From assembly GCA_003249255.1 (NCBI GenBank), contig QKJP01000048.1:434001-498000 (forward strand): DNA of 64,000 nt, given 5' to 3'. This document shows, one piece after another, positions 1 through 10,070 of the stretch. Every line of letters starts with the position of its first letter. Positions within the stretch are counted from its first letter, which is position 1. Both the position numbers and the translations under genes were made by a program. The notes under the pieces are model-generated. The model saw only the letters and a program-made list of their open reading frames with translations. It had not been told where the DNA came from and made no database searches. The stretch comes from Bacteroidales bacterium (GTDB lineage: Bacteria > Bacteroidota > Bacteroidia > Bacteroidales > Marinilabiliaceae).

Positions 1-79
1 ATGTTTCTTTTTAGAACTGTTCAAGGATGAAAAGTTTTACAAAAGCAAAACTTTTATCACATTTGGGCGTAACAATTGA
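1..79 (+). CDS. C-terminal tail of an unidentified gene (partial)
   Basis: The second reading frame is open from the window edge to a TGA at 77-79 and reads as a credible protein tail ending in TFITFGRNN. Only about 25 residues are visible, so no family can be named. It ends 45 bases before the next gene, on the same strand. It could be a chance open frame, because it is short. Confidence 0.4.
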   Translation, partial: CFFLELFKDEKFYKSKTFITFGRNN

Positions 80-124
80 AAAAAATAGGCTCACACAAAA
101 AAGTTTAACAAAACCAATAAATTA

Positions 125-919
125 ATGAAACCTACTTTCATCATAATTTTTTTGATAATTACAAATACACTGTTTGCGCAAACCTTTGATGTATATAAAG
201 GCGATACCATTAACAAAGTTGATGCAAATAACCTTAAACAAGGTGTATGGGTTATATTTGACAATGCCGGCACTCAAAAATTAGAAGAAGGCACCTATGT
301 CAACAATCAAAAACATGGCATGTGGTCAACATTCTATCCGAATGGAAAAACAAAACACGCAATAACCTATACCAAAGGTTCTCCCCGAGGAAAAGCAACG
401 TTTTATTACGAAGATGGAAGCCTTTGGGAAGAAGGAATATGGGAAATTGATCACTGGAAAGGTCAATACAAATTCTATTACAAAAATGGTCAATTAGCGT
501 ACGACTGGTTTTATAACCAAGAAGGTAAAAGAACAGGTACTCAAAAATACTACCATGAAAATGGTGTTACTAAATATGAGGGCGAGTGGATAAATGGAAA
601 AACTGTTGGAAATCTAAAAATATACAACGACAAAGGTAAGCTTGTTACAGAACGTGTATATAACGAAAACGGTCGTTTGGCTCAAAACATTCACTACGAA
701 ACAGAAAAGAGCGACGAAAATGAAAGAACAAAGTTTAGTGGAACCGGAAACCATACGGTTTATAATACCCTTCAAAAAATTGAATGGAAAGGTTTCTTCG
801 TAAAAGGAAAGCTGTTTAATGGAACTCATTACATTTATGATGACAATGGAAAACACATCAAAACAGAAGTTTACGAAAACGGAAAAGTCACGAGAACAAC
901 CACACCGAATACTTTATAA
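125..919 (+). CDS. Secreted YwqK/MORN-like repeat protein
   Basis: 264 residues. The N-terminus is a Sec signal peptide (hydrophobic residues 4-17, cleavage expected after LFAQ at about 19). The rest is a series of degenerate units of 20-25 residues of the form G.W..Y..NG.., for example HGMWSTFYPNGK and YYHENGVTKYEGEW. This is the pattern of MORN-variant / YwqK antitoxin-type repeats, which form beta-hairpin stacks and are common in exported Bacteroidota proteins. There are no catalytic motifs. A structural or binding role in the periplasm or outer membrane is inferred. It stands alone, with its own terminator just downstream. The antitoxin label of the family does not apply clearly, since no toxin gene is adjacent. 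Confidence 0.75.
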   Translation: MKPTFIIIFLIITNTLFAQTFDVYKGDTINKVDANNLKQGVWVIFDNAGTQKLEEGTYVNNQKHGMWSTFYPNGKTKHAITYTKGSPRGKATFYYEDGSLWEEGIWEIDHWKGQYKFYYKNGQLAYDWFYNQEGKRTGTQKYYHENGVTKYEGEWINGKTVGNLKIYNDKGKLVTERVYNENGRLAQNIHYETEKSDENERTKFSGTGNHTVYNTLQKIEWKGFFVKGKLFNGTHYIYDDNGKHIKTEVYENGKVTRTTTPNTL

Positions 920-974
920 AAAAGATTAAAAATATTTATTGAGTTAATTAAACTACCTATAAAACACATTCGAA

Positions 975-1006
975 AAACACCTTGCAAAAGTTTTGCAGGG
1001 TGTTTT
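975..1006 (+). terminator. Rho-independent terminator of the MORN-like gene
   Basis: The perfect stem AACACCTTGCAAAA / TTTTGCAGGGTGTT (one G-T pair) is followed by TTTATTTTATT, 56 bases after the stop codon of the preceding gene. Confidence 0.8.
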
Positions 1007-1009
1007 ATT

Positions 1010-1340
1010 TTATTACAACCCATACTATCGCAACTATTCTACATAAAAAAATGCCTATCCGTTTTTATGCATAATTGTATTTACTCATAGACACAAGAGC
1101 CCAGAGTTATATGGAGTATACGATAACTCTCTGTGTCCCCGCCTGCATCAGGTAGGTCTGCGACTCTGTGTTGATGTTTTTTTGACGTTAAATCAATAGT
1201 TTTCCATTATGCATAATTGCGGATATTCAGAAATAAAATCTCTTCAACCGTTACCGTACCTTAGCCTATCTGATCAATTATTAGTATTTTTACGGTCTAA
1301 AATAGCATTCGAAATTAAATAGTTATTACACTTTATTAAC
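1010..1340. other. Intergenic region with a word-like element and a small GC palindrome
   Basis: No gene is seen between the terminator and cysS. At 1088-1175 there is an inverted repeat (AGAGTTAT ... ATAACTCT), then iterated CTCTGTGT words enclosing a GC-rich near-palindrome at about 1137-1160 (CCCGCCTGCATCAGGTAGG). A related palindrome lies at 7644-7665. The cysS promoter must lie in the last 100 bases; no clear TAnnTTTG box was found. Confidence 0.5.
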
Positions 1341-2816
1341 ATGCAAAACACTTTATCTATATATAATACCTTAACTCGCACAAAAGAAACATTCAAACCT
1401 CTACATCAAGATCACGTAGGCCTATATGTCTGTGGTCCTACGGTTTATGGAGATCCACATTTAGGACATACCAGACCTGCTATCACATTCGATTTACTAT
1501 TCCGCTATTTAAAGCATCAAGGTTACAAAGTAAGATATGTTAGAAACATTACTGATGTTGGTCATCTGGAAAACGATGCAGACCAAGGTGAAGATAAAAT
1601 AGCAAAAAAAGCACGTTTGGAACAATTGGAACCGATGGAAGTGGTTCAACACTATACGGATCGCTATCACCAATTTATGGATGAATTAAACGTTCAAAAG
1701 CCAAGCATTGAACCCAGAGCTTCAGGGCACATTATTGAACAACTTCAGATTGTTGAAAGCATTTTAAATAAAGGCTATGCTTATGAAAGTAATGGATCGG
1801 TGTATTTTGATGTAGAAAAATACAACTCCACATACAAATACGGAGAACTATCGGGCAGAAAACTAGAAGACCTACTAAGTACTACTAGAGAGCTTGACGG
1901 ACAATCTGAAAAACGCAACAGCTTTGATTTTGCGCTATGGAAAAAAGCAGCTCCGGAACACATTATGAGATGGCCATCGAAATACAGCGATGGTTTCCCC
2001 GGATGGCATTTGGAATGCTCTGCTATGAGTGCAAAATATTTAGGCGAAGAATTTGATATTCATGGTGGAGGAATGGATTTACTTTTCCCGCACCACGAAT
2101 GCGAAATTGCACAAAGCACCATTGCCAACGAAAAAAGTCCTGCCAAATACTGGATGCACAACAATATGATTACCATTAATGGACAAAAAATGGGGAAATC
2201 ATTAGGCAACTTCATCACGCTTGAAGAACTTTTTACCGGTAATCACGAAGCTCTTGAGCAAGCGTATAGCCCAATGACGATTCGCTTTTTTATCTTACAA
2301 GCTCATTACAGAAGCACCCTAGACTTTAGCAACGAAGCTTTACAAGCTGCAGAAAAAGGCTTAAAGCGCTTAATGGATAGCTACCAAAAACTAGATAAAC
2401 TAACAGCATCTAAAGAATCATCGCACAACATACAAGAGATTAAGGATAAATGCTTTGCTGCATTAAACGACGATTTAAACAGCCCAATTCTTATTTCGCA
2501 TTTATTCGAAGCCGTTAAATTGATTAACAACTTAATAAGTGGTGATGCAAAACTTTCCGAAACAGACCTGAATGAATTTAAATCGTTTTTAACTGAAATG
2601 ATTGAAAATATTTTAGGTTTATCTGCCCCTGCTAACGATAACACTTCAGATCATAACGAAGTCCTTAATGGCGCTTTAGAACTCCTTATTAACTTAAGAA
2701 GGGATGCGAAAGCAAATAAAGACTGGGCTACTTGCGATAAAATCAGAGATGAGTTGAAAGCTATTGGTATTGAATTGAAAGATACCAAGGATGGCGTAGA
2801 GTGGAGTATCAAATAA
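1341..2816 (+). CDS. cysS: Cysteinyl-tRNA synthetase
   Basis: 491 residues, normal length for the family. It charges tRNA-Cys with cysteine in the cytoplasm. The class I HIGH signature is HLGH at 40-43, directly after Cys31 in [10 protein letters not shown]. Further zinc ligands lie in HLECSAMS and FPHHECE. The KMSKS loop is KMGKS at about 283-287. The C-terminal part (about 400-491) is the helical anticodon-binding DALR-like region. The ATG at 1341 follows an A/T-rich leader typical of the phylum. The next gene starts 83 bases downstream on the same strand. Confidence 0.97.
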   Translation: MQNTLSIYNTLTRTKETFKPLHQDHVGLYVCGPTVYGDPHLGHTRPAITFDLLFRYLKHQGYKVRYVRNITDVGHLENDADQGEDKIAKKARLEQLEPMEVVQHYTDRYHQFMDELNVQKPSIEPRASGHIIEQLQIVESILNKGYAYESNGSVYFDVEKYNSTYKYGELSGRKLEDLLSTTRELDGQSEKRNSFDFALWKKAAPEHIMRWPSKYSDGFPGWHLECSAMSAKYLGEEFDIHGGGMDLLFPHHECEIAQSTIANEKSPAKYWMHNNMITINGQKMGKSLGNFITLEELFTGNHEALEQAYSPMTIRFFILQAHYRSTLDFSNEALQAAEKGLKRLMDSYQKLDKLTASKESSHNIQEIKDKCFAALNDDLNSPILISHLFEAVKLINNLISGDAKLSETDLNEFKSFLTEMIENILGLSAPANDNTSDHNEVLNGALELLINLRRDAKANKDWATCDKIRDELKAIGIELKDTKDGVEWSIK

Positions 2817-2899
2817 TAATCTCAACGATGAAAATCAACCATTATTTTATACAAACCGGAAGAATTGATGCATCACTAATATTCAACCCCAGTACAAAA

Positions 2900-3913
2900 A
2901 TGACAAAAAAAAATTACTTCATAAGCTTCGTATTAGCAACGACCATTTTTACAATAGCTGCTTGCAATAAACCGCACACAAATACTAGAAGCATAGCTTC
3001 AACTCCTCAAAAAGAGGTCGTAAAAATCAATACACCTGTCTTTAATTCCGATTCTGCATATAACTATGTAGCAAAACAGGTAGCATTTGGGCCAAGAGTT
3101 CCCAATAGCGAAGCGCATAAAAAATGTGCTAAGTACTTGGCAAATGAGTTAAAAAGATTTGGAGCTGAGGTAATTGTTCAGGAAGCTGACGTGGTTGCTT
3201 TTGACAAAACTGTTTTAAAGGCAAAAAACATCATTGGCCAATTTTATCCGGAGAAAAACAATAGAATTTTATTATTTGCCCATTGGGATTCGCGCCCTTT
3301 TGCCGATTACGACAAAGATCCAGCGAATTACAACACGCCTATTGATGGGGCCAGTGATGGTGCCAGTGGTGTAGGTATTCTTATGGAAATTGCAAGACTC
3401 ATTGGAAAAACAGGACATAATCTGGGTGTAGATATCATATTTTTTGATGCTGAAGATTATGGCCAGCCGGATCACATAAAGCTACCTCATGCTCCTGATT
3501 CATGGTGTCTTGGATCTCAGTATTGGGCTCAAAACCCACATAAAAAGAACTATTATGCCCGCTATGGCATTCTATTAGATATGGTTGGCGCCAAAGGTGC
3601 ACTTTTCCATTTGGAAAGACATTCCTTACAATTCGCTCCTACCCTAACAAAAAAGATTTGGGAGACTGCTGCAAACCTTGGTTTCTCCTCTCACTTTATT
3701 AATGCGCATGGCGGATACATTACTGATGACCATGTTTATGTAAACCAGCATTTAAATATTCCTTGTGTGGATATTATTCAATATGACCCCAACTCGAGAA
3801 CTAGCTTTGGTACTTATTGGCATACTCTGGATGACACCATGGACAATATAGATCAACTCACGCTAAAAGCTGTTGGGCAAACTGTGCTGGAAGTGATTTA
3901 TGATGAGAAGTAG
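2900..3913 (+). CDS. M28 family lipoprotein peptidase / glutaminyl-peptide cyclotransferase-like
   Basis: 337 residues from the ATG at 2900. An upstream in-frame ATG at 2801 overlaps cysS and would bury the signal peptide, so 2900 is preferred. The N-terminus is a lipoprotein signal ending in a lipobox (FTIAAC). The zinc-hydrolase motifs are in M28 order: LFAHWDSRPFADYD, GASDGASGVG (Asp ligand), FFDAEDYG (acidic pair) and a C-terminal DDHVYVNQ with a metal-binding His. The HWDSRP and SDGASG signatures are those of the glutaminyl cyclase branch of M28, as seen in other Bacteroidota. Predicted to be membrane-anchored, facing the periplasm, and to form N-terminal pyroglutamate or act as an aminopeptidase. 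The exact reaction is inferred. Confidence 0.85.
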   Translation: MTKKNYFISFVLATTIFTIAACNKPHTNTRSIASTPQKEVVKINTPVFNSDSAYNYVAKQVAFGPRVPNSEAHKKCAKYLANELKRFGAEVIVQEADVVAFDKTVLKAKNIIGQFYPEKNNRILLFAHWDSRPFADYDKDPANYNTPIDGASDGASGVGILMEIARLIGKTGHNLGVDIIFFDAEDYGQPDHIKLPHAPDSWCLGSQYWAQNPHKKNYYARYGILLDMVGAKGALFHLERHSLQFAPTLTKKIWETAANLGFSSHFINAHGGYITDDHVYVNQHLNIPCVDIIQYDPNSRTSFGTYWHTLDDTMDNIDQLTLKAVGQTVLEVIYDEK

Positions 3914-3976
3914 TTTAATTGCAAGTTTATTAAGCCATTCGCATATAGCACAATTAGCACATCTAAAAAATTGACA

Positions 3977-4582
3977 ATGGGACTTCTACCATATCTCGAC
4001 AAGCATAAGATTGAAGCAGGATGCGATGAAGCAGGCAGGGGTTGTTTGGCTGGTCCGGTAGTAGCAGCGGCAGTTATCTTACCCAAAGATTTTGAGCATG
4101 AGCTTTTAAATGACTCTAAAAAATTGAGTGAGAAACAACGGAACTTACTAAGGCCGATTATTGAAGAAAATGCTGTTGCCTGGGCTGTTGCCTTTGTGGA
4201 CAATGAAGAAATTGATGCTATAAACATCCTTAATGCTTCATTTGAAGCCATGCATAGAGCCATCAAGCAACTAAAAACAACACCGGAACATTTACTCATT
4301 GATGGCAATCGATTTAAACCGTATCCTGAGATTAAACACGATTGCATTGTCAAAGGAGACGGTAAATATTTATCAATAGCTGCGGCAAGCGTGTTAGCCA
4401 AAACGCATCGCGATGAATGGATGGAAAATGCAGCTGAAGAGTATCCTGATTATGCCTGGAGTAAAAATAAGGGGTATCCAACCAAAGCACACCGCGAAGC
4501 CATAAAAGCGCATGGCACTACGCCTTATCATCGAAATTCATTCCGCTTATTAGTTGAAGAGCAATTAAGTTTAGGTTTTTAA
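3977..4582 (+). CDS. rnhB: Ribonuclease HII
   Basis: 201 residues from the ATG at 3977 (a TTG two codons earlier is a weaker start). It cleaves RNA in RNA/DNA hybrids and removes single misincorporated ribonucleotides. The catalytic Asp17-Glu18 pair sits in [14 protein letters not shown]; further motifs are LLIDGNRF (third Asp) and [15 protein letters not shown]. The length is normal for the family. It lies 63 bases after the M28 gene, probably cotranscribed with it. The insertion sequence downstream begins about 70 bases after its stop. Confidence 0.95.
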   Translation: MGLLPYLDKHKIEAGCDEAGRGCLAGPVVAAAVILPKDFEHELLNDSKKLSEKQRNLLRPIIEENAVAWAVAFVDNEEIDAINILNASFEAMHRAIKQLKTTPEHLLIDGNRFKPYPEIKHDCIVKGDGKYLSIAAASVLAKTHRDEWMENAAEEYPDYAWSKNKGYPTKAHREAIKAHGTTPYHRNSFRLLVEEQLSLGF

Positions 4583-4653
4583 GATTTTATCAAAATCATG
4601 TTTTATTAATAACATTCACCAATACCTTTTGAAAATAAGACTACTAGTTTTCA

Positions 4654-6802
4654 TTTAACCCACATTGCAGCTAAACAGGTGGAGATTCTTGCCTAGCAAG
4701 ACTTTCCGGTTTTTTAATTTCCGGTTTGTGTACTACAGATTTTTTTATTGTAAATGGAGCATATCTATAATTGAGAGCATCGTATAGTTGTTTTACCTTT
4801 GGGGTTGGTTCAGAACAGCGTCTTATGGAGATGATTTCTTCATCTATATTTTGGGCCACTGTGGTAACCGCTTTTTGGGTATTCATGGTGCGGACAATTT
4901 CTTTCCAACCATGATTTACGCCTTTACTTTTTAACTGAAAACGGATGGTATTGACTACCCAATAAGCTAACAAACCTAAATGCAGGTGTGCCATTGTAGC
5001 AGAATCACTTTTGTGATAAATAGGACGTAAATCTAAATCTGTTTTCAGAACTCTGAATGAGGCTTCTATTTCCCGGATGGTATTATAAAAATGCCATAAA
5101 ACCTCTTCGTTTTGTTCCATGAGTGAAGTTCGCAGAAAGTACACCCCATTTCGGGCATTTATGTCGATATTCTCTTTGACATTCCATTTGATAGATTTCA
5201 CAATGGCTTGCTGCCCCACTTTCTTTGTTTTAGAGTTTTGTGAATCTTCAAACTCCTCAACTTTAATGTTGTAATACTTTTGAATGGATGGATATTTCTG
5301 TTTCAATCGGCCAATGCGTTGATGTACTTTATCCGTTTTTTTAACGCCTCCTTTTTTAGATAAACTGTCACTTATTTTTTGGAGTCCTTCTTCAAAACGG
5401 TATTGAAACTGTTCGTTCATAGAACGTTCCTTAAGTTTTTTGGCCTGACTTTCTACTTTGAGGTAGTAATCATTATTCTTCTCGTTCTTCACTTTACACA
5501 GCTCAATTTTACGCTTTTTATTATCGTAAACCGATACTGTTTTGGCCTCAGAATCAATACTGTACTTTGTTAGGTTGACGCGATTAACGCACAGATAATC
5601 ATAACCTTTCGAGGTAATCATTTTCAGGTTATCTTCGGTGGCAATTCCGGCATCGATAACCACTAGTGCTTTTTTAGACGATTCGGATGTTTTTACCCGA
5701 AGGTTATTAATCATACCTTCAAGTGTTTTGGAATCAGCCATATTCCCTTCAAGTATTGAGGAGTATTTTATAAACCCTTCAACATTTATTACCATTGCCA
5801 GAACCACTAATTTTGCATCGCTTCGTTTTTCTTTACTTCTTCCAAATTTCGCTAAACAGCTATTTTCTTTACGACCTTCAAAGTAAGTGTTGGTCAAATC
5901 ATAAAGTACAATTTTATCCTGTATATCAAATAATTCGTTGGTTCTGTGTGAAAGATGATTTTCTAACGCTTCTTTTACACTAAATAATTTGTTTGATATT
6001 CGATAGAGTTGATCTTTAGTGATTTTTGTAATATCTGTTCCGGTAATTTCACAAACTGATGAATTTTCTTTAATCCATTTACTGGTCGTGTACTCCGAAG
6101 CAGGGTATACGGCCCGACTGATAAGATGTGTTTTTGCCAGATTGATATCCTTGTTACTCCAACCTTGTTTCTCTAAGAATTTGTCGAAACGAAGTTGTTC
6201 CAAGGCTTGGTAACACATCCATTCTGAACCAATTTCTCTAACATCTTTATTTTTAATGCTGTTTACATCTATTTTCTGAATATCCTTCCCGTTTTTAGGT
6301 TTTTTCAAAGGTTTTTTTGCATCGAAAACATCAATCTTCTTTTCAGAAACCAAGTGATTATAAAAACGGTTTACATATTCATTTACTGTGGAATCCTCAG
6401 CAGCTGTACACGAAAACAAGGGATCGTTACAATGCTTTACTTTTTCAGTCAGTAGTTTTTGAATTGCGTTTAGTTGGTCTGCTGATAAATCATCAAGAAA
6501 ACCTGCATTGACCATGGTGCGATGACATACTCGTCCTGTTTCGCTTCGGTAACTTTCTACCAAACGGTAATAACCGGAATATATCCCGGTTTGTGGGTTT
6601 GTACGCATCGACACTTTAAAATACATGGTACAAAGGAAATATCTAATTTCCTGAAAACCAATACCCCCTTGAGTACTACAAATCGTTTTTCAAAAACTCC
6701 ACGATTGATTATTAGATAGTTATGATTTTAAAGTGTTCGAAATTGATGAAAATTGCACGAAAAAGAGTTGAAATTTATTAAAAACTCGCAAAATGGGTTA
6801 AA
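4654..6802. mobile_element. Complete IS1634-type insertion sequence
   Basis: About 2.15 kb, bounded by imperfect inverted repeats. The left end at 4654 reads TTTAACCCACATTGCAG; the reverse complement of the right end at 6802 reads TTTAACCCATTTTGCGAG. The single transposase gene fills most of it on the minus strand and stops inside the left repeat. If the ends are placed at CCC/GGG, a 4-base TTAA would flank both sides as a possible target duplication. Other boundary choices within the TTTAA overlap are possible. The element separates rnhB from the S46 peptidase gene and looks intact, so it may be active. Confidence 0.8.
4671..6626 (-). CDS. IS1634 family transposase (IS4 superfamily, DDE type)
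   Basis: 651 residues, uninterrupted. The predicted DDE catalytic residues lie in YDLTNTYFEG (about residue 245), VVIDAGIATEDNL (about 325) and the C-terminal REIEASFRVLKTDLDLRP (about 540), the last being the Y-(2)-R-(3)-E-(6)-K-like signature of IS4-type transposases. The lysine-rich stretch between them is the long insertion typical of IS1634 relatives. The N-terminus MYFKVSMRTNPQTG resembles other long IS1634 transposases in Bacteroidota. It is the only gene of the element. There is no frameshift or stop, so it is probably functional. Confidence 0.88.
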   Translation of the reverse strand: MYFKVSMRTNPQTGIYSGYYRLVESYRSETGRVCHRTMVNAGFLDDLSADQLNAIQKLLTEKVKHCNDPLFSCTAAEDSTVNEYVNRFYNHLVSEKKIDVFDAKKPLKKPKNGKDIQKIDVNSIKNKDVREIGSEWMCYQALEQLRFDKFLEKQGWSNKDINLAKTHLISRAVYPASEYTTSKWIKENSSVCEITGTDITKITKDQLYRISNKLFSVKEALENHLSHRTNELFDIQDKIVLYDLTNTYFEGRKENSCLAKFGRSKEKRSDAKLVVLAMVINVEGFIKYSSILEGNMADSKTLEGMINNLRVKTSESSKKALVVIDAGIATEDNLKMITSKGYDYLCVNRVNLTKYSIDSEAKTVSVYDNKKRKIELCKVKNEKNNDYYLKVESQAKKLKERSMNEQFQYRFEEGLQKISDSLSKKGGVKKTDKVHQRIGRLKQKYPSIQKYYNIKVEEFEDSQNSKTKKVGQQAIVKSIKWNVKENIDINARNGVYFLRTSLMEQNEEVLWHFYNTIREIEASFRVLKTDLDLRPIYHKSDSATMAHLHLGLLAYWVVNTIRFQLKSKGVNHGWKEIVRTMNTQKAVTTVAQNIDEEIISIRRCSEPTPKVKQLYDALNYRYAPFTIKKSVVHKPEIKKPESLARQESPPV

Positions 6803-7694
6803 TAAATTAGAACTACCGAAAAAACTGATTGATTCCAGTTTTTTTTACTCCAAGGAAGTATTGTCAAAAGCCAAACATGAAAGTCGAGGATGAGTAAGAA
6901 GTAAACTGAGTTCCAATGGTGTGATGCCAAATATTTTTACAAGTAATATCAACTGGCTTGACTGCACACCTTCGTTACTTCAAATAGTTATTACCTGCAT
7001 ATCAATTCTTACACTCAAGATTATGGACTTACGTCTTTGGGGATTATTCTCAAAACATCTGTTTGAAAAACACATTTTTGTACATTTTAGAACCCAAGAA
7101 GCAATAATATAAAGTGCATTCATATTTTTGAATAAAACTTTATCCTGCAAATTTCTATCGCCAAAAAAGCACTGTAAGTAAATGAAATTGGGTTTTTTTG
7201 ATTTTTTTATAAATCGAAACAACCATAAACCTTACATTAGCGAAAGCCCCTGAACCATTAGACATTCTAGCACCATCTACCTCTATTATTCTGATCAATA
7301 TTTACTTATTAAGAAATCTATGGAATTATTCGACCAACAATTTTCAATTTGATAATTACAGGAGGCAAATGCCGAGTTTACCCATTCTGAAGTTTTTATT
7401 GTTAGAACTAACATGTCAAAAACTACTTTAAGTAACAAAGACCCAAAAACCTTGCAACCTTAAAAAATTTAAAGCATCTTAACCCATATTAAACAGTCAA
7501 AAAGGAAACTTATCTTAAGTAAGCACATCTAAAAACGACACAAGCAACAGATCTGAAAATATGAACCAACCATGTAAATTCAATTTTTCAAGTTCCATGC
7601 AGTGGTTCCGAAAGCTATCGTGAGATTAAATTTATTTCAGAGTTCCCCACCTGCGTCGGGCAGGCATCTGACCATTGAAAATAATTTTAAAAAG
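6803..7694. other. Long intergenic region after the insertion sequence
   Basis: About 890 bases with no convincing gene. Small open frames here (for example 6980-7222 minus and 6921-7112 plus) have no protein-like composition or start context. At about 7634-7673 there is a GC-rich near-palindrome (CCCACCTGCGTCGGGCAGG) inside a word-like stretch, close in sequence to the one at about 1137-1160. It could be the debris of a gene inactivated before or by the IS insertion, but no family is recognisable. Confidence 0.5.
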
Positions 7695-9845
7695 ATGAAA
7701 CAAATTCTTTTAACAATAATAACGCTATCCACCTTATCCTTTTCACAACTTAAAGCTGATGAAGGAATGTGGCTATTACCACTGATCAACAAGCTTAACA
7801 TTGATCAAATGCAAAAGATGGGGCTTCAACTGTCCTCGGAAGACATTTACAACATTAACCATAACAGCCTAAAAGATGCTGTTGTTATGTTTGGTAACTA
7901 TTGCACAGGAGAAATGATTTCAGACCAGGGGCTGCTACTTACAAACCATCACTGCGGATTTAAAAGCATACAAAGCTTAAGCAGTGTAAATGCAAATTAT
8001 CTGGAAAATGGTTTTTGGGCTTATAAACAAGAGGACGAAATACCCATTGATGGTCTTACCATCACTTTTATGAAAAGCATGGTAGATGTAACTCAGGTTA
8101 TAAACGAAAGCTTAAGCGACACCTTAAAAGCGGATGAACGAGAAAAAGCAATTCTCACAACCAAAGATTCATTAATCAAGCAAGCAACTGAATTTGATTA
8201 TCAAGAAGCTATAATAAAAGACTTCTACAACGGCAACCAACAGTTTTTAATCATCTATGAAAAATACAAGGATGTACGATTTGTAGGTGCACCTCCTTCT
8301 TCTATTGGGAAATTTGGCCACGACACAGATAACTGGATGTGGCCAAGGCATACAGGAGATTTTTGTCTTTTTCGGGTATATGCTGATCAAGAAGGAAAAC
8401 CGACTGAATATTCAACAGATAACATACCACTAAAACCCAAACAACATTTGCCTATTTCGATTAAAGGCATTCAAGAAAACGATTTTGCAATGACCATAGG
8501 TTATCCCGGGAGCACGTACCGATATGACACCTCCTATAGCATAAAAGAACGCATGAACATCATTAATAAATCTCGAATTGAACCTCGAGAAATTAAACAG
8601 AACATATGGCATGAGGATATGATGGCCGACGAAAAGATCCGAATTCAATATGCTTCAAAATTTTCACGAAGTTCAAATTATTGGAAAAACAGCATCGGAA
8701 TGAACAGAGGCATTAAAAAGCTTAATGTCATTCAACAAAAAGAAAATCTGGAATTTGACTTTAATCAATGGGTACAAGCTGATTCTACAAATAAAGAACT
8801 CTATGGAACTGTACTTCAGAACATGAAAGAGGCTTACGAAGGCAGGCAAAAAAGCATGAATGCCAAATACTATCTGATCGAATGTTTATTAAGAGGCACT
8901 GAAATCCTGGATTTCTCATTAGAGGCCAATGACTTGTACAATATTCTGGAAAGTAAAAATCAAACCGAGATAGACAGTGCTATACATGAGTTAAAATCCA
9001 TCGCCCATGACTTTTATAAAGATTACAATCCCCCAACCGATAAAAAGGTAATGGCAGCACTACTCAAAACATACGACCAAAACGTAGATGAAGAACACTT
9101 ACCGGACTTTTATTTTGACATATTTAACAAGTACCGCGAAAATTATTCGAAATATGTTGATGACATTTTTAAAAAATCAATATTCTCAAATAAAGATGCT
9201 TTTTATGCATTCCTCGAAGCCCCTTCTGCAAAAATTTTACTAAAAGATCCAATACTCAATGCGGGCAGCGACACCTACAACATGTATATTGATATTAATT
9301 CAGAACTGAGCGAAAGCAAACGCATCCTTACAAAAAACAAACGTCTTTACATAGAAGGCCTGCTCAAAAAAGAAATCAACAACACTCACTATCCGGACGC
9401 AAATTTCACCATGCGTTTAAGCTATGGCAAGGTCGGAGGTTACAAAGCTCGGGATGCTGTTTTTTACAACTATTTCACAACACTAACAGGAATAATAGAA
9501 AAAGAAGACCCCGATAATTATGAATTTATAGTTCCTGAAAAACTAAAAGAATTATTTCAGAATAAAGACTATGGAGTATATGCTAATAACGATGGAGCAA
9601 TGCCGGTGTGCTTTATTACCGACAATGATATCACAGGAGGAAATAGTGGCTCACCGGTGATTAATGGAAATGGAGAACTAATTGGTCTTGCCTTTGATGG
9701 AAACTGGGAAGCGATGAGTGGTGACATAGCCTTTGAGAACAATTTACAGCGCTGCATAAACGTAGACATTAGATATGTATTGTTTATCATTGATAAATAT
9801 GCCAACGCACAAAACCTTATTGATGAATTAACGATTGTAAATTAG
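7695..9845 (+). CDS. S46 family dipeptidyl-peptidase, DPP7-type
   Basis: 716 residues from the ATG at 7695; the longer frame from 7602 reads through a repeat element and hides the signal peptide. The signal peptide (1-22, ending LKADEG) points to the periplasm. The trypsin-like triad of the S46 family is visible: His in LLTNHHCG (85-86), Asp in PRHTGDF (about 223) and Ser651 in GGNSGSPV. The specificity residue 18 positions after the Ser is Gly669 (AFDGN), as in DPP7. DPP11 carries Arg at that position. Preference for hydrophobic P1 residues is inferred. It releases dipeptides for amino-acid nutrition in peptide-using Bacteroidota. It is a monocistronic gene with no close neighbour. Confidence 0.92.
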   Translation: MKQILLTIITLSTLSFSQLKADEGMWLLPLINKLNIDQMQKMGLQLSSEDIYNINHNSLKDAVVMFGNYCTGEMISDQGLLLTNHHCGFKSIQSLSSVNANYLENGFWAYKQEDEIPIDGLTITFMKSMVDVTQVINESLSDTLKADEREKAILTTKDSLIKQATEFDYQEAIIKDFYNGNQQFLIIYEKYKDVRFVGAPPSSIGKFGHDTDNWMWPRHTGDFCLFRVYADQEGKPTEYSTDNIPLKPKQHLPISIKGIQENDFAMTIGYPGSTYRYDTSYSIKERMNIINKSRIEPREIKQNIWHEDMMADEKIRIQYASKFSRSSNYWKNSIGMNRGIKKLNVIQQKENLEFDFNQWVQADSTNKELYGTVLQNMKEAYEGRQKSMNAKYYLIECLLRGTEILDFSLEANDLYNILESKNQTEIDSAIHELKSIAHDFYKDYNPPTDKKVMAALLKTYDQNVDEEHLPDFYFDIFNKYRENYSKYVDDIFKKSIFSNKDAFYAFLEAPSAKILLKDPILNAGSDTYNMYIDINSELSESKRILTKNKRLYIEGLLKKEINNTHYPDANFTMRLSYGKVGGYKARDAVFYNYFTTLTGIIEKEDPDNYEFIVPEKLKELFQNKDYGVYANNDGAMPVCFITDNDITGGNSGSPVINGNGELIGLAFDGNWEAMSGDIAFENNLQRCINVDIRYVLFIIDKYANAQNLIDELTIVN

Positions 9846-10070
9846 AAAATGTGAGAATTGTACGTATGAAAAAATATATTGATCAATGGAGGCTCAATGG
9901 ATCTTGGCATTAATGGACCTTACAAACTAAGGATCTATTTACCTGACAACCTATTACCCCATTAGCCTATTGACACAATAGGCAAATGAGCAGACAACCA
10001 TAACTCAAGCAAGTTGATCATACTTGAATTATTATTAGTATCTTAAAAGCTAGACATAAACCATTTACAG

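Noticed and set aside
2801-2899. Upstream start of the M28 peptidase at 2801
   Set aside because: It overlaps cysS and would put 33 unrelated residues before a perfect lipoprotein signal.
3898-4401. 167-codon frame antisense to rnhB
   Set aside because: It lies wholly opposite a clear RNase HII gene and has a translation rich in Ser and Leu typical of antisense shadows.
6921-7222. Small genes after the insertion sequence
   Set aside because: Frames of 63 and 80 codons on opposite strands of the same AT-rich DNA, with no recognisable protein features.
7602-7694. Upstream start of the S46 peptidase at 7602
   Set aside because: The extra residues come from a repeat-like GC palindrome and would bury the signal peptide.
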